From Candidatus Flexifilum affinis (GTDB lineage: Bacteria; Chloroflexota; Anaerolineae; Aggregatilineales; Phototrophicaceae), in NCBI GenBank assembly GCA_016713325.1, contig JADJPJ010000097.1, forward strand, positions 1 to 64,000: a stretch of 64,000 bases of DNA. The letters run 5' to 3'. Both the position numbers and the translations under genes were made by a program. The notes under the pieces are model-generated. The model was not told the DNA's origin, did no database searches, and saw only the letters and a program-made list of their open reading frames with translations. Shown piece after piece: positions 1 to 9,493 of the stretch. How positions within the stretch are numbered: position 1 is the stretch's first letter; every line of letters begins with the position of its first letter.

Positions 1-1262
1 CAGGCCAGCAGGCGCTCGTCGTCGCCATACGCCCCGGCCATCTGCAAGCCGAGCGGCAGGCCGTCGGCGCTCGACCCGGCCGGCACGGTGATCGCCGGCA
101 GGCCGATGAACGTCCACAGCAGGTTCATCCGGCGCGCCGGTCGATTCCAACCCGTGCGGCGCAGGGCCAGCGCCGCCGCCGGGCTGATCCACACGTCGAT
201 CCCCGCCTCACGCATGGCATCTTCCACCCGGCGGCGCACGGCGAGCTGCGCGGCGCGAGCCTCGGCGGCAAACTCGGCACTCACCGACTGCCCGGTCTGG
301 ATCAGCCCGGCGGTGCGCGGACGGTACTGCTCGAGTAGGCGGCAAACCACCCGGCGTGGACCTGCGCCGCTTCGTAGGCCATCAGCTTGCGGCACTGGTC
401 GCCGATCGTCTCGATGTCGTCCAGCATGTCAAGCCGCTGCACGGCGAACCCGGCCTGCTCCAGCCGAGCGACCCACCCCTCGAAAGCGGCGAGCATCTCG
501 TCCGACGCCTGCGCCAGATACGCCCCCGTCAGCACGCCCAACCGCGGCCGCTCCACCGCTCCGGCCGGCGTCCACCCGGCGCACAGCAGCGACGCCGCCA
601 GGGCCATGCCGTCGATATCCTGCGTGAACAGCCCGCGTGATCGAGCGCCTTTGACACCGGCAGCACGCCTCCCGTCGAAAGGCGGCCATAGCTCGGCTTG
701 TAGCCGACGATGCCGCAGTACGACGCCGGCCGCACGATCGAGCCGATGGTCTGCGTGCCCAGAGCCAGCGGGACCAACCCCGCCGCCACCCCGCCGCCGA
801 TCCGCTGCTGGACCCGCCCGGCGTGTGCGCCAGGTTGTGCGGGTTGCGCGTCGGCCCCGGCTCGAAGTAGGCGAACTCGGCCGTCACCGTCTTGCCCAGC
901 ACCAGCGCGCCGAGCCGTTTCAGTTGGGTGACCACCGCCGCCTCTTCGCCTTCGAACAGGGCCGGCGGCAACGTCGAGCCGGCGCGCGTCTCGAAGCCGT
1001 CGACCCGGAAGATGTCCTTCACGCCGATCAGCGCGCCGTACAGCGGCGGACGCGCCGCCGGGTCGGGGAATCCCGCGGCCAGCGCTGCCGCCTCCCGCCG
1101 CAAGCGCTCACGCCGCCCTGGCTCTGGCAGGAAGGCCAGCACTTCGGCATCGACCTGCTCCAACCGGTCGACGGCCGCCTCGACGTGGGCCAGCAGATCG
1201 AGCGCGCCACTGCGCAGGGCGGCGACGGTTTCGCTCAAGGGGGCAGACTGGATCAGCGACAT
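1..1262 (-). pseudogene. Amidase-signature family amidase, three frameshifts, 3' end outside window
   Basis: Amidase-signature hydrolase (AtzF/GatA-like fold) that would cleave a C-N amide bond in the cytoplasm; the substrate cannot be read from sequence. The first frame (1262 to about 792) carries the catalytic-lysine region (LIGVKDIF), and the Gly/Ser-rich signature [10 protein letters not shown] starts just before the first break. The frame then shifts near 792 ([23 protein letters not shown] follows, with the nucleophile-serine region), near 632 and near 333. Downstream the frame stays open to base 1 and reads the typical C-terminal stretch (FIGLPAITVPAG, LPLGLQMAG). Each break is repaired by one added base, so assembly deletions are more likely than decay. 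The family assignment is secure; whether the gene is intact in the cell is not. The start at 1262 gives a normal N-terminus. Confidence 0.85.
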
Positions 1263-1383
1263 GAGGGGACTCCTTCAATCATTGGCATAACATCGACATG
1301 ATGATAGCGAATGGTCGGCAGATCGGCAGTGGCGATCGACGGGCCGACACATGGGTCCGCCCAACGAGCCACCGCAAGGTTCT

Positions 1384-2405
1384 TTACCCCAGCCCCGACG
1401 GCAGCGCCTCGACGGCCAGGAAGGCGCGATCGACCACCGCGCCGGGCTCGAACTGGCTGCGGAACTGCTCCAGTCCATTCCGCCGGTCCGCGCTCTCGCC
1501 CTCCGTGAACAGGATTTGCAGGCAGTATTCGTAGACATCCTGCACGATCCGCTCGCAGCGGTAGTAGGCCAGCGCCGCAGCATCGACCTCAACCGGGCCA
1601 TACCCCTGCAGGAAGTACCCGGCCTGCTCGTCTGCGCTGAACTGCGCGCTGCCGAAGCCGATTCCTGCGAACATCAGATCGCGCTCCTTGGGGCCAGGAT
1701 CATCGTGTCCCAGTCGACCACGTAGAGACCCCCAACCGGGGTGATGTGCACGTTGCCGGCATGAATGTCGGCATGGCAGACCACATACGGCAGATCGCGA
1801 GTTTGCAGCGCCTCGGCCAGCCGCTCGGCATGGTCGACCAGCGCGCCGATCTCCCGCCCCTTCTCCTGCAAAAGCGCGGCCAGTGCCGCCGCCACCGGGT
1901 CGTCAAACTTTGTCATGCGGGCCAGCCCACAAAACTCGCGGACCCGCTCCCGCCAGTAGGGCGAAAACGTCTCCGGCGGGATGCGCTCCAGGACCGGCGC
2001 AGGCAGCGCCACGCTGTGAATCTGCCGGAGCACCCGCCCCACCTCGGCCCACTGCGCCGCCGACAAATCGCACTCGAAGCCGTCGCTCCCTTCGACAAAG
2101 GGGTACAGCAGCACGTGAAAGTCCGCCAGTTCCGTTGCCAGGCGCCCCTGGCGGCTGACGATCGGCGCGATCACCTGCGCCACGCCGGAATCGTGCAGCA
2201 GCTTCGGCACCAGCAGGGTGATGTCGTCGAAGTCACCCCAGCGCAGCTTGACGAAGTAGGCCGTCTGCCCCTCGGTCGCGCGGTACACGGCCGTGTTGCG
2301 GTCGGCGCCCAGCGGCAGAAAGTCGAGGCCATCGACATCCAAACGATAATGTTCTTTCAGGCAGGCGATGAGTTTCTCGTCGGACAAATCCGGTTTTTCG
2401 AGCAA
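1384..2405 (-). CDS. APH-family phosphotransferase (spectinomycin-kinase-like), one frameshift
   Basis: Homologue of the aminoglycoside/choline kinase fold, closest in feel to APH(9)-type proteins. It would transfer phosphate from ATP to a small hydroxylated substrate. Visible motifs: the Brenner-type catalytic loop CHADIHAGN (about residue 213) and the DFG-equivalent VVDWDT (about 232). The main frame stops near 1677 just after DWDTMILAP. Adding one A in the adjacent homopolymer restores KERDLMF, the standard continuation, and joins it to the C-terminal part 1384-1674. The repaired length is 340 residues. An ANT-type nucleotidyltransferase homologue lies 1 kb away, which suggests a small detoxification or self-protection cluster. 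Many environmental APH proteins act on other substrates, so actual resistance is unproven. Confidence 0.85.
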
Positions 2406-2549
2406 GCGTCAGGCCTCCTTCACATGCAGTTCCTATCGCGCTTTGACGATAGTACGGATAAACTGCCTTGTCATCCGTCCAATAGGCCCAGATCGTGCAC
2501 TGCGTTGTATCGATGGCCGGGACCAACGAGAAACGAACGGAGGCATGTC

Positions 2550-3380
2550 ATGCCCATGAATCACGTCGATGACAGCGACTATCTGCGCGATCAGCAGTAC
2601 CGTGACTCCTCGAATCTGAATGCCCGCGCGGAGCTGCACCGCCGCTTCAGCACCAATTCCCGTGGCTGGATGCCTTGGGTGTGGGATCAGCTCCACATTC
2701 CGCACGGGGGGCGGGCGCTGGAATTGGGGGCCGGCCCCGGATGGCTGTGGCACAACCACCGCGACCGCGTCGACCCCAGCTGGCGCATTACCCTGTCGGA
2801 TTTCTCGTCCGGCATGGTAGCCGAACTGCTCGCCAATCTGGCCGGTGCGCCGTTTCAGGTCGATGCTCGGGTTATCGACATCCAGCAGATCCCCTTCGCC
2901 GACGACGAGTTCGACGCCGTTATCGCCAACCACATGCTCTACCACGTGCCGGACAAAGCCAGGGCCTTGCAGGAAGTCGGGCGGGTGCTGGCGCCGAATG
3001 GCCACTTCTACGCAGCGACGAACGGCCGCGAGCACCTGCGTCAGATCGACGAGATCGTGCTGACCGTCTACCCCACGGCGCGCGAGATCATCGAAAAAAC
3101 CGTGTCGCATAGGGACTTTCTGCTGGAAACCGGCGGCGATCTCCTCCGGGAGCACTTCGAGCAGGTGGAGATGCGACCTTACGAAGACAGCCTGCGGGTC
3201 ACCGAAGTCGAGCCGCTGATCGCCTACATACTCTCCGGACTGGCCGGCACCGAAAACCTAACCGCCGAGGCAGTCGAGCCGCTGCGTGACGAGATCCGAC
3301 GGCGGTTGGCGGCCGATGGCGTCATCGAGATCGGCAAGGCTAGCGGACTGTTCGTGTGCAGCGGCCCCAAAGGACGCTGA
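2550..3380 (+). CDS. Class I SAM-dependent methyltransferase
   Basis: Cytosolic methyltransferase of the UbiE/Methyltransf_11 type, about 276 residues and intact. SAM-binding motif I is ALELGAGPGW (about residue 56). A motif II-like acidic site is ARVIDIQQIPF, and motif IV is DAVIANHMLYHVPD, followed by the usual ALQEVGRVLAPNGHFY strand. The open frame extends far upstream, but ATG 2550 is chosen because GGAGG lies 7-12 bases before it and the protein aligns from there. Its stop is 5 bases before the next ATG (3386), so it is likely co-transcribed with the ANT-like gene. The methyl acceptor is unknown. Confidence 0.9.
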   Translation: MPMNHVDDSDYLRDQQYRDSSNLNARAELHRRFSTNSRGWMPWVWDQLHIPHGGRALELGAGPGWLWHNHRDRVDPSWRITLSDFSSGMVAELLANLAGAPFQVDARVIDIQQIPFADDEFDAVIANHMLYHVPDKARALQEVGRVLAPNGHFYAATNGREHLRQIDEIVLTVYPTAREIIEKTVSHRDFLLETGGDLLREHFEQVEMRPYEDSLRVTEVEPLIAYILSGLAGTENLTAEAVEPLRDEIRRRLAADGVIEIGKASGLFVCSGPKGR

Positions 3381-3385
3381 GGACA

Positions 3386-4158
3386 ATGGTGAGGGCAGCC
3401 ACGCATCAATCCGTACAGCCGCTGCTGGATCGTATCGTTGCGGGATTCCCCACCGTTCTCGGCGAAAACCTGGTCGGCATCTACCTGCACGGATCGCTGG
3501 CCCTGGGAGGGTTCAACCCCGTCACCAGCGACGTCGATTTTCTGGTCGTAATCTGGAAGCCGCTGGACGACTCGACACGGCAGGCGGTCGTAGCACTCAC
3601 GCTGGAGCTCGCGGAAGACGCGCCCGCCAAGGGACTGGAGTTCAGCATCGTGCTGCTGCGCGATACGCAGGACTTCCTCTATCCCACTCCTTCGAGTTCC
3701 ACTACTCGCGCGACTGGCACCAGGCGTATGTCGAGCACGGCGCCGCGCCATCCACCGCCTCCGTCGATCCCGATCTGGCGGCGCACTTCACGATTACCCG
3801 CCGGCGCGGCATCGTCCTCTACGGCCCACCCATCGACACCGTCTTCGGTCCTGTGCCGGAGGCCGACTATCGAGACTCGATTGTCCGGGATGCCCAACAG
3901 ATCCTGGACGACATCGCGACGAACCCGGTCTACAGCGTCCTTAACCTGTGCCGCGTGCTGGCTTACGTGCGCGAGGGGCGCGTCACGTCCAAGCTGGAGG
4001 GCGGGCAGTGGGGCATGGAGCACCTGGACGCGACATTCGGGCCGCTGATCGCCCAGGCACTTGACGTCTACCAGGCGAATCAGGTCTTGCATCCCGCGTG
4101 GGATGAGGACACCCTGCGGCGCTTCGGCGAGGCTGCGCGGGCGCTGCTGCGGGGCTGA
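3386..4158 (+). CDS. ANT/AadA-like nucleotidyltransferase, one frameshift
   Basis: Aminoglycoside-nucleotidyltransferase-like protein (DNA polymerase beta fold plus a DUF4111-type helical C-terminus), which would adenylylate a small substrate. The N-terminal part shows the signature GIYLHGSLALGGFNPVTSDVD with the paired metal-binding acidic residues (SDVDFLVV). The frame breaks near 3683, where one missing base separates LYPTP from FEFHYSRDWHQAY. The second part carries the typical helical region (AYVREGRVTSKLEGGQWG). Repaired length is 257 residues, normal for AadA-like enzymes. ATG 3386 follows the methyltransferase stop by 5 bases. A GAGGCG/CGCCTC mini-hairpin lies at its 3' end (about 4157-4170). 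The antibiotic substrate, if any, is inference. Confidence 0.85.
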
Positions 4159-4366
4159 GGCGCACGCCTCTGGACACGGCGCAGGTTTCTCGCTAGAGTC
4201 GTGATCAGCCGTTCGATCAGCAAAGGGCGCCTGTGTTCCTCTGTGGGTGATAACCGGGTCAAGACCTGGAATAGTGGAATGATTCTAGGAAGGTGAGAAC
4301 GTGCTGCCGCGCGCTTCTCTGGTTTTTGTTATGCCCTGTACCTGCCTGCATCTGAAGGAACACATC

Positions 4367-4919
4367 ATGTTCAAGCCCATTTTCGCCGGCGATCTCGTCC
4401 GCCTCGCGCCCCCTGTGCCGGAAGATCAGCCGCTGTTCGCCGCCTGGACTCACGACGATGCGTACATGCGCATGCTCGACGACGATCCGGTCCGTCCCCA
4501 ACCCCTCAGCGCCTACGCCTCCTTTGGCGAGCCGCCCAAGCCCGATGACACCTATTTTCACCTGCGCACGATATCCGACGATCGCTGCATCGGCTTCGTC
4601 GTGCTCTTCAACCTGAAGTGGCGCAACCAGACTGCCGAGCTGGCCATCGGTATCGGCGACCGGGACTATCGCGGCCACGGCTATGGGAGCGACGCCCTGC
4701 GCCTCATCTCTGAACTACGCCTTCTCCGAACTGGCGCTGCGCCGCGTCAGCCTGACCGTGATGGACTACAACACCGCCGCCATCAAGGCTTACGAACGGG
4801 TCGGTTTCCAGCGGGAAGGGGCCCACCGGCAGGCGGTCGTGCGCGAAGGCCGCGCCTATGACCTGCTGCTGTACGGCATCCTGCGCGACGAGTGGTCGGC
4901 CGCACCCTACCAGGGTTAG
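4367..4919 (+). CDS. GNAT N-acetyltransferase (RimJ/RimL type), one frameshift
   Basis: Acetyl-CoA-dependent N-acetyltransferase of the Acetyltransf_3 (RimJ/RimL) group. The acetyl-CoA pyrophosphate loop is visible as DRDYRGHGYGSDAL, and the C-terminal half has the family pattern NTAAIKAYERVGFQREG. The frame shifts near 4712: DALRLIS must continue as LNYAFSELALRRVSL, which removing one T achieves. The repaired length of 183 residues is normal. Start ATG 4367 is preceded by GAAGGA at 4354-4359. The acceptor is unknown. Confidence 0.85.
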
Positions 4920-5050
4920 AGCTGGCGCACCCTCGCGGTATCGCCCCCTCTGCCGACGACTGCGCCGTTGAAACCTCCGGGGTGAGGGCGCTATCGACAT
5001 CCTGGGATCGCAGACTGAAATCCTCCATTCTTACCACTTGCACGGGCTTC

Positions 5051-5102
5051 TTGACACGTTTGCGCAGGCGTGGTAGCTTATACGTATCACTTATACGTAT
5101 AA
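5051..5102 (+). promoter_or_regulatory. Promoter with duplicated TTATACGTAT operator upstream of the LacI gene
   Basis: A consensus -35 TTGACA (5051-5056) lies 17 bases from TAGCTT (5074-5079). Two copies of TTATACGTAT follow at 5078-5087 and 5091-5100. The second extends to the perfect 12-base palindrome TTATACGTATAA (5091-5102). Direct 13-base spacing over the -10/+1 region is what a repressor site would look like. The adjacent LacI-family gene makes autoregulation and control of importer A the simplest inference. Binding is not shown. Confidence 0.55.
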
Positions 5103-5144
5103 ACGCTTCACGTTCGATTGTTCATTGTAAAGAAGCTCGCGATC

Positions 5145-6156
5145 GTGCAGAAAAAGCGCACCACCCAGGCCGATGTTGCGAAACGCGCTGATGTCTCTCA
5201 GGCCATGGTCTCTTACGTCATCAACAACAGTAATGCCGTATCCATCCCCGAAGAGACCCGCCAGCGCATCCTTCAGGCCATGACGGAACTGGGCTCGTGC
5301 CCAACGTCACAGCGCGCCGCCTGCGTTCCAGCAAGACCTACACCATCGCCGGCATCATTCCCGATATCACCAACCCCTTCTATCCGGCCTTCGAGCGCGG
5401 CATCCAGGACAGCGTCAACCAGCACGGCTACGATCTCGTCATGTATAACACTGACGGCACCGCCGAACGCGAGCGCAAATGCATGGAGTCGCTGCTCCAG
5501 GGCCGCGTGGATGGCATCATCGGCGTCTTCTTTCACCTGCGAGCAGCCGACCTTCAAGCCTTCGTCGAACAGCAGATTCACATTGTCCGCCTGGAGGGGA
5601 TGCCCAAGCCTCCCGGCGAAATCCCGATCGACAACATCTTCATCGACAACATCGCGGCCAGCCAGATGGCAGTCGAATACCTGATCGGCCAGGGGCACCG
5701 GCGCATCGCCATGCTGAGCAGCCACGAAGGCCCCGCGCGCTTCCGCGAGATCGGCTACCGCGAGGCGCTGAAGACGCCACATCCCCCCTTGATTGCGCGA
5801 CAATCCACTTCGCCGCCTATACCGAAGATGGCGGCTACGAGGCGATGAATGTCCTCCTGCGAGATGGCGACCGGCCTTCGGCGGTGTTCGCCGCCAACGA
5901 TGTCATGGCCATGGGGGCGATGCTGCCATTCGCGAAGCCGGGATGTCGATTCCCGACGACATCGCGGTGATGGGCTTTGACGACATCCCCGCCGCTCGAT
6001 TGGTTTTTCCCGCTCTGACGACGGTTGCCCAGTTTCAACGCCAGCTTGGGCAGCGCGCAGCCGAGATGTTGTTTGAGCGCTTGGATGGCAGTGCACCCAG
6101 GACGGGCAGAAGCCAGCAGATGCCCTACCAACCTGATGGTTCGACAGTCCGCCTAG
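5145..6156 (+). pseudogene. LacI-family transcriptional regulator, four frameshifts
   Basis: LacI/GalR-type repressor expected to control the downstream importer. The N-terminal helix-turn-helix reads TQADVAKRADVSQAMVSYVINN. The periplasmic-binding-protein-like core follows in other frames (IAGIIPDITNPFYPAFERGI, DGIIGVFFHLR, VEYLIGQGHRRIAML, FAANDVMAMGAM, IPDDIAVMGFDDIPAA) and ends in NLMVRQSA with TAG at 6154-6156. Breaks lie near 5297, 5785, 5925 and 6128. Two are clearly single missing bases: TELG-YVPNVTARRL, and AM-LAIREAG. Repaired length is about 337 residues, normal for LacI. GTG 5145 is preferred because the protein then starts like its relatives; TTG 5118 is the alternative. Confidence 0.85.
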
Positions 6157-6244
6157 GGGAGAGAGGAGTGAACGGTACGCAAGAATCAGGGCAAAGCTTT
6201 TTCATGATGAGTTGTGTCCCTTTGCGAAAGAGGAGCAGGTAAAA

Positions 6245-7585
6245 ATGAAGACCTACCGGCATATGATGCTGGTCACGTTACTGGTTCTGGCCCTTGGCAT
6301 ACTGGGCTCGGCCGTGGTCGCCCAGAGTGAACCCCGTTGTCGTCACTTGTGGACGGAAGACTACATCGACGTCGATCAGATCAACGAAACGCTCGTCGCC
6401 CCATTCAACGCCGATCACCCGGACATCCAACTGGTCATCACACCTCAGGTCGAGCTGAATAACACGCTGCGCACCGCGCTGGCCTCCGGCGAAGCCCCGG
6501 ACATCCTCCAGACCCCAGGCGCATCGTTCATCGCTGAATTCCTCAAGTCGGGCCTGATCTATGACCTGGCCGGCGCTGCCGCGGAGTTCGGTTGGGAAGA
6601 AAAGCTGCTGCCCTGGGCCTATCAGTCGGGCATCCTCGAAGGCGGCCTGTACAGCATCCCGCTGACCTACGAGAGCATGATCCTCCTGTACAACAAGACG
6701 GTCTTCGAGGCCAATGGCTGGACCCCGCCGACCACCCTGGCGGAATTCGAAGCCATCGCCGAATCCGCCCAGGCGGCGGGCATCAACCCACTGGCCTACG
6801 GCAACGTAGAATGGCAGCCGACCAACGAACACCTCGTCGGCATCTACCTGAACAACTATGCCGGCCCGGAAAATGTCTACAAAGCGCTTATCGGCGAGAA
6901 GTCCTGGACCGACCCGGAATTCGCCGAGGCGATCGCCCTGCTCAAGAAGCACATTGCCGATGAAGGCTGTTTCTCCGGCAGCCTGAGACCTACTTCTCCT
7001 ACGCCTGGAACGAGTTCTGGGCGGAGTTCTCGACCGGTGAAGCGGCCATGATGATGATCGGCACGTGGGGCTTCCGCGGCGCCAATGAATTCTTTGATGA
7101 GAGCGGCCAGGAATGGGACTGGGTGCCGCTGCCCCTCTTCTCTGACTCCATCGGCGAGTACAACTACGAGCTGGCCACGGGCAGCACGCTGTCGGTCAAT
7201 GCCGAGACGGCCAACCCCGAAGCGGTCATCACCGTCCTCGACTGGCTGATGAGCAGCCCGGAACACGTCCTCAACATCGCTTCCGGCTATGGCTACGGCG
7301 AGTTCATGATCCCGCTGCACTTCACACCGGAAGACTTCCCGGCCGATGCCGACCCGCGCATCGTGCGCTTCTTCGCCGACTTCGCGGCCGTGACCGGCGA
7401 AGGCCGCGTCGGCTACACCACCTGGACCTTCTGGCCCGCCGACCCCAACGTGTGCGCTCTGGGAAGCGGTGGAGAATGTCTGGTTCGACGAACTGAGCGT
7501 CGAGGATTATCTGGCCGAGCATCAGGCGCTCTGGGAACAGGCGCGCGCCGATGGCACGACCCTGCCGATCCCGGCGAGACAGTAA
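6245..7585 (+). CDS. Importer A: extracellular sugar-binding protein (family 1), two frameshifts
   Basis: Substrate-binding lipoprotein or secreted protein of a CUT1 carbohydrate ABC importer. The signal peptide comprises a positive N-terminus, then LVLALGILGSAVVAQSE with probable cleavage after AQ. Family features include ASGEAPDILQTPG, GLYSIPLTYESMILLYNKTVFEANGW and TGEAAMMMIGTWGF. A one-base deletion near 6987 (SGSL-ETYFSYAWNEFW) and a compensating shift near 7460 break the frame. The last part ends EQARADGTTLPIPARQ and TAA at 7583-7585. Net length is about 446 residues. ATG 6245 is preceded by AGGAGCAGG. It lies 88 bases after the LacI gene on the same strand. The sugar specificity is not evident. 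Confidence 0.9.
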
Positions 7586-7603
7586 TTAGTTGTCACTACG
7601 GGG

Positions 7604-7628
7604 AGAGGTGCGGGCATTCCGCGCCTCT
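7604..7628 (+). other. Stem-loop between importer A binding protein and permease
   Basis: AGAGGTGCGG pairs with CCGCGCCTCT around a five-base loop. The T609/G623 position is a U-G wobble in the plus-strand transcript. There is no T tract, so it more likely stabilises the binding-protein mRNA or partly terminates than ends transcription. Confidence 0.55.
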
Positions 7629-7712
7629 CTCTACATTCAGCCGCAGGGCCATTCGCGCCTCAAGGCGCACGTTATCCATTGCCCCGGTTTCTCACAGAGT
7701 TAGGCAGATCTC

Positions 7713-8632
7713 ATGGCACACTCCATGACAAGTTCCGTAGAGGCTGCTGCCGGGCGGCCAAAGTCAAGCCGTCTGGACTCGCTTGGTCGCTGGGCCTTCG
7801 TATTTCCGGTGATTTTCCTCAATCTGGTCGTTGTAGTCATCCCGTCTATCGCCGGGCTCGCCGTCGCGTTCACCGACTGGACCGGCTACAACGTGCCCAG
7901 CTTCATCGGTTTAGCCAACTTCCAGCGTTCTTCCAGGACGATGTTTTCTTCCTGGCACTGAAAAATAACCTGGTCTGGACCGCGATGTTCCTGACCGCGC
8001 CGATCCTGGTCGGCCTGATGGGGGCTTACATTCTGTCCACCATCAAACGCGGTCAGATGGTTTTTCGCGTCATGTATTTCATCCCGTACGTGGTGGCCAG
8101 CGTCGTCACGACCCAGTTGTGGCGACAGCTCCTGCACCCGCGCGTGGGAATTGGACCTTTTCTGGCGGAAATGGGCATCACCTTTCTCGACTTCCCGATC
8201 TTCGGCACGCGGGAGACCGCCCTCTTTGGCGTGGCCTTCGTCGACGCCTGGCACTTCTGGGGCTTCCTGGTCGTCATCTATCTGTCGGCCATGTCCTCGG
8301 TGGATACCGAACTCTACGAGGTGGCCCGGCTGGACGGCGCAACCCGCTTCCAGCAGTTCCGCTTCGTCACCCTGCCAAGCATTCGCCCGACGCTGGTGTT
8401 CACCATCCTGATGATTATTATCTGGTCTTCGACGACGTTCGACTACGTCTACATGCTGACCAGCGGTGGACCGGCAAACTCTTCAGAGCTGATGTCCACG
8501 TATCTCTACGACAATGCCTTCAATCGATTTGACGCCGGCTATGCCGCGGCTATCGGCATGATGATGAGCCTCTGGGTCGCGCTGGCCGTCGCCGGCTTCG
8601 TTTATCTGAGAAAACGAGGATGGGAGATCTAG
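7713..8632 (+). CDS. Importer A: sugar ABC permease (MalF/UgpA type), one frameshift
   Basis: Inner-membrane permease of a CUT1 importer with about six transmembrane helices. The first is WAFVFPVIFLNLVVVVIPSIAGLAV. The EAA cytoplasmic loop that docks the ATPase is ELYEVARLDGATRFQQFRFVTLPSIRPT. One base is missing near 7925: ANFQ must continue AFFQDDVFFLALKNN, so one G was lost. Repaired length is 306 residues. Its stop is 3 bases before the partner permease start, so the pair is tightly coupled. Confidence 0.9.
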
Positions 8633-8635
8633 ATC

Positions 8636-9468
8636 ATGCTCACCAAGCGACGCACGCAATCTCCCATACCCAGTTATATTGTCTTAATCCTGCTGGCAAT
8701 TTTCGCCCTCGGGCCGCTGCTGGTGCGTTCATGAATTCGCTGAAGACCACGGCTGAGATCGGTCGAAATCCGATCGGCTTCCCCGAGAACATCATGTTTG
8801 AGAATTTCACCGAGGCTTGGGAAGAGGGCAACTATGCCACGACCACGCGCAACAGCATCATCCTGACCGGCGGCACGATCGTCGGCACGCTGACCATCGC
8901 CGGGTTGGCGGCCTTCGCCCTGGCCCGGCTGAAGCTGAAAGGCGCGAACCTGGTCGCCTTCTACTTCCTGGTCGGGACCAGCGTGCCGGCGCAGTTGTTC
9001 ATCATCCCGCTCTTCTTCGTGTGGCGCGAGCTGGGCCTGGTGAATTCCCACATCGGGCTGATCCTCATCTACGTCGCCCTCTACGCGCCCTTCGCCACTT
9101 ACCTGCTGCGCTCCTACATGGTCGCGCTGCCAGAGGAGTTCGTCGAGGCAGCCCGCATCGACGGCGCCTCCAACTGGCATGTTTTCCGCCACATCATCAT
9201 GCCGCTGTCCTGGCCCGGTTTCCTGACGGCAGGGCTGGTCGTCGGCCTGGGCGTCTGGAACGAGTTCCTGTTCGCCGTCACCTTCCTGCCCGGCACGGAA
9301 ACCCGCCCGATCGCCACCAGTCTGTTCGCCTTCCAGGCGCGCTTCGGGCGCGACTGGGGGCTGACCAGCGCCGGCTCGGTGATCATGGTGCTGCCCATCA
9401 TCATCCTGTTCCTGCTGCTTCAGCGTCGCTTCATCGAAGGTCTGACTCAGGGCGGTCTCAAGGCCTGA
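8636..9468 (+). CDS. Importer A: sugar ABC permease (MalG/UgpE type), one frameshift
   Basis: Second CUT1 permease. The first frame from ATG 8636 gives MLTKRRTQ, then a transmembrane helix IVLILLAIFALGPLLV, and stops at about 8735. One missing base restores FMNSLKTTAEIGRNPIGFP, the conserved first periplasmic loop. The EAA loop is EEFVEAARIDGASNWHVFRHIIMPLSWPG, and the C-terminus FIEGLTQGGLKA is the usual MalG end. Repaired length is 277 residues. No ATPase gene follows, so the importer must borrow an MsmK/MalK-type ATPase encoded elsewhere. Confidence 0.9.
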
Positions 9469-9493
9469 GTCGCTTTTGTAAGAAAGGCTAGCA

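Noticed and set aside
1746..2549. N-terminal extension of the methyltransferase frame
   Set aside because: It is antisense to the APH-like gene, and a good ribosome binding site precedes ATG 2550.
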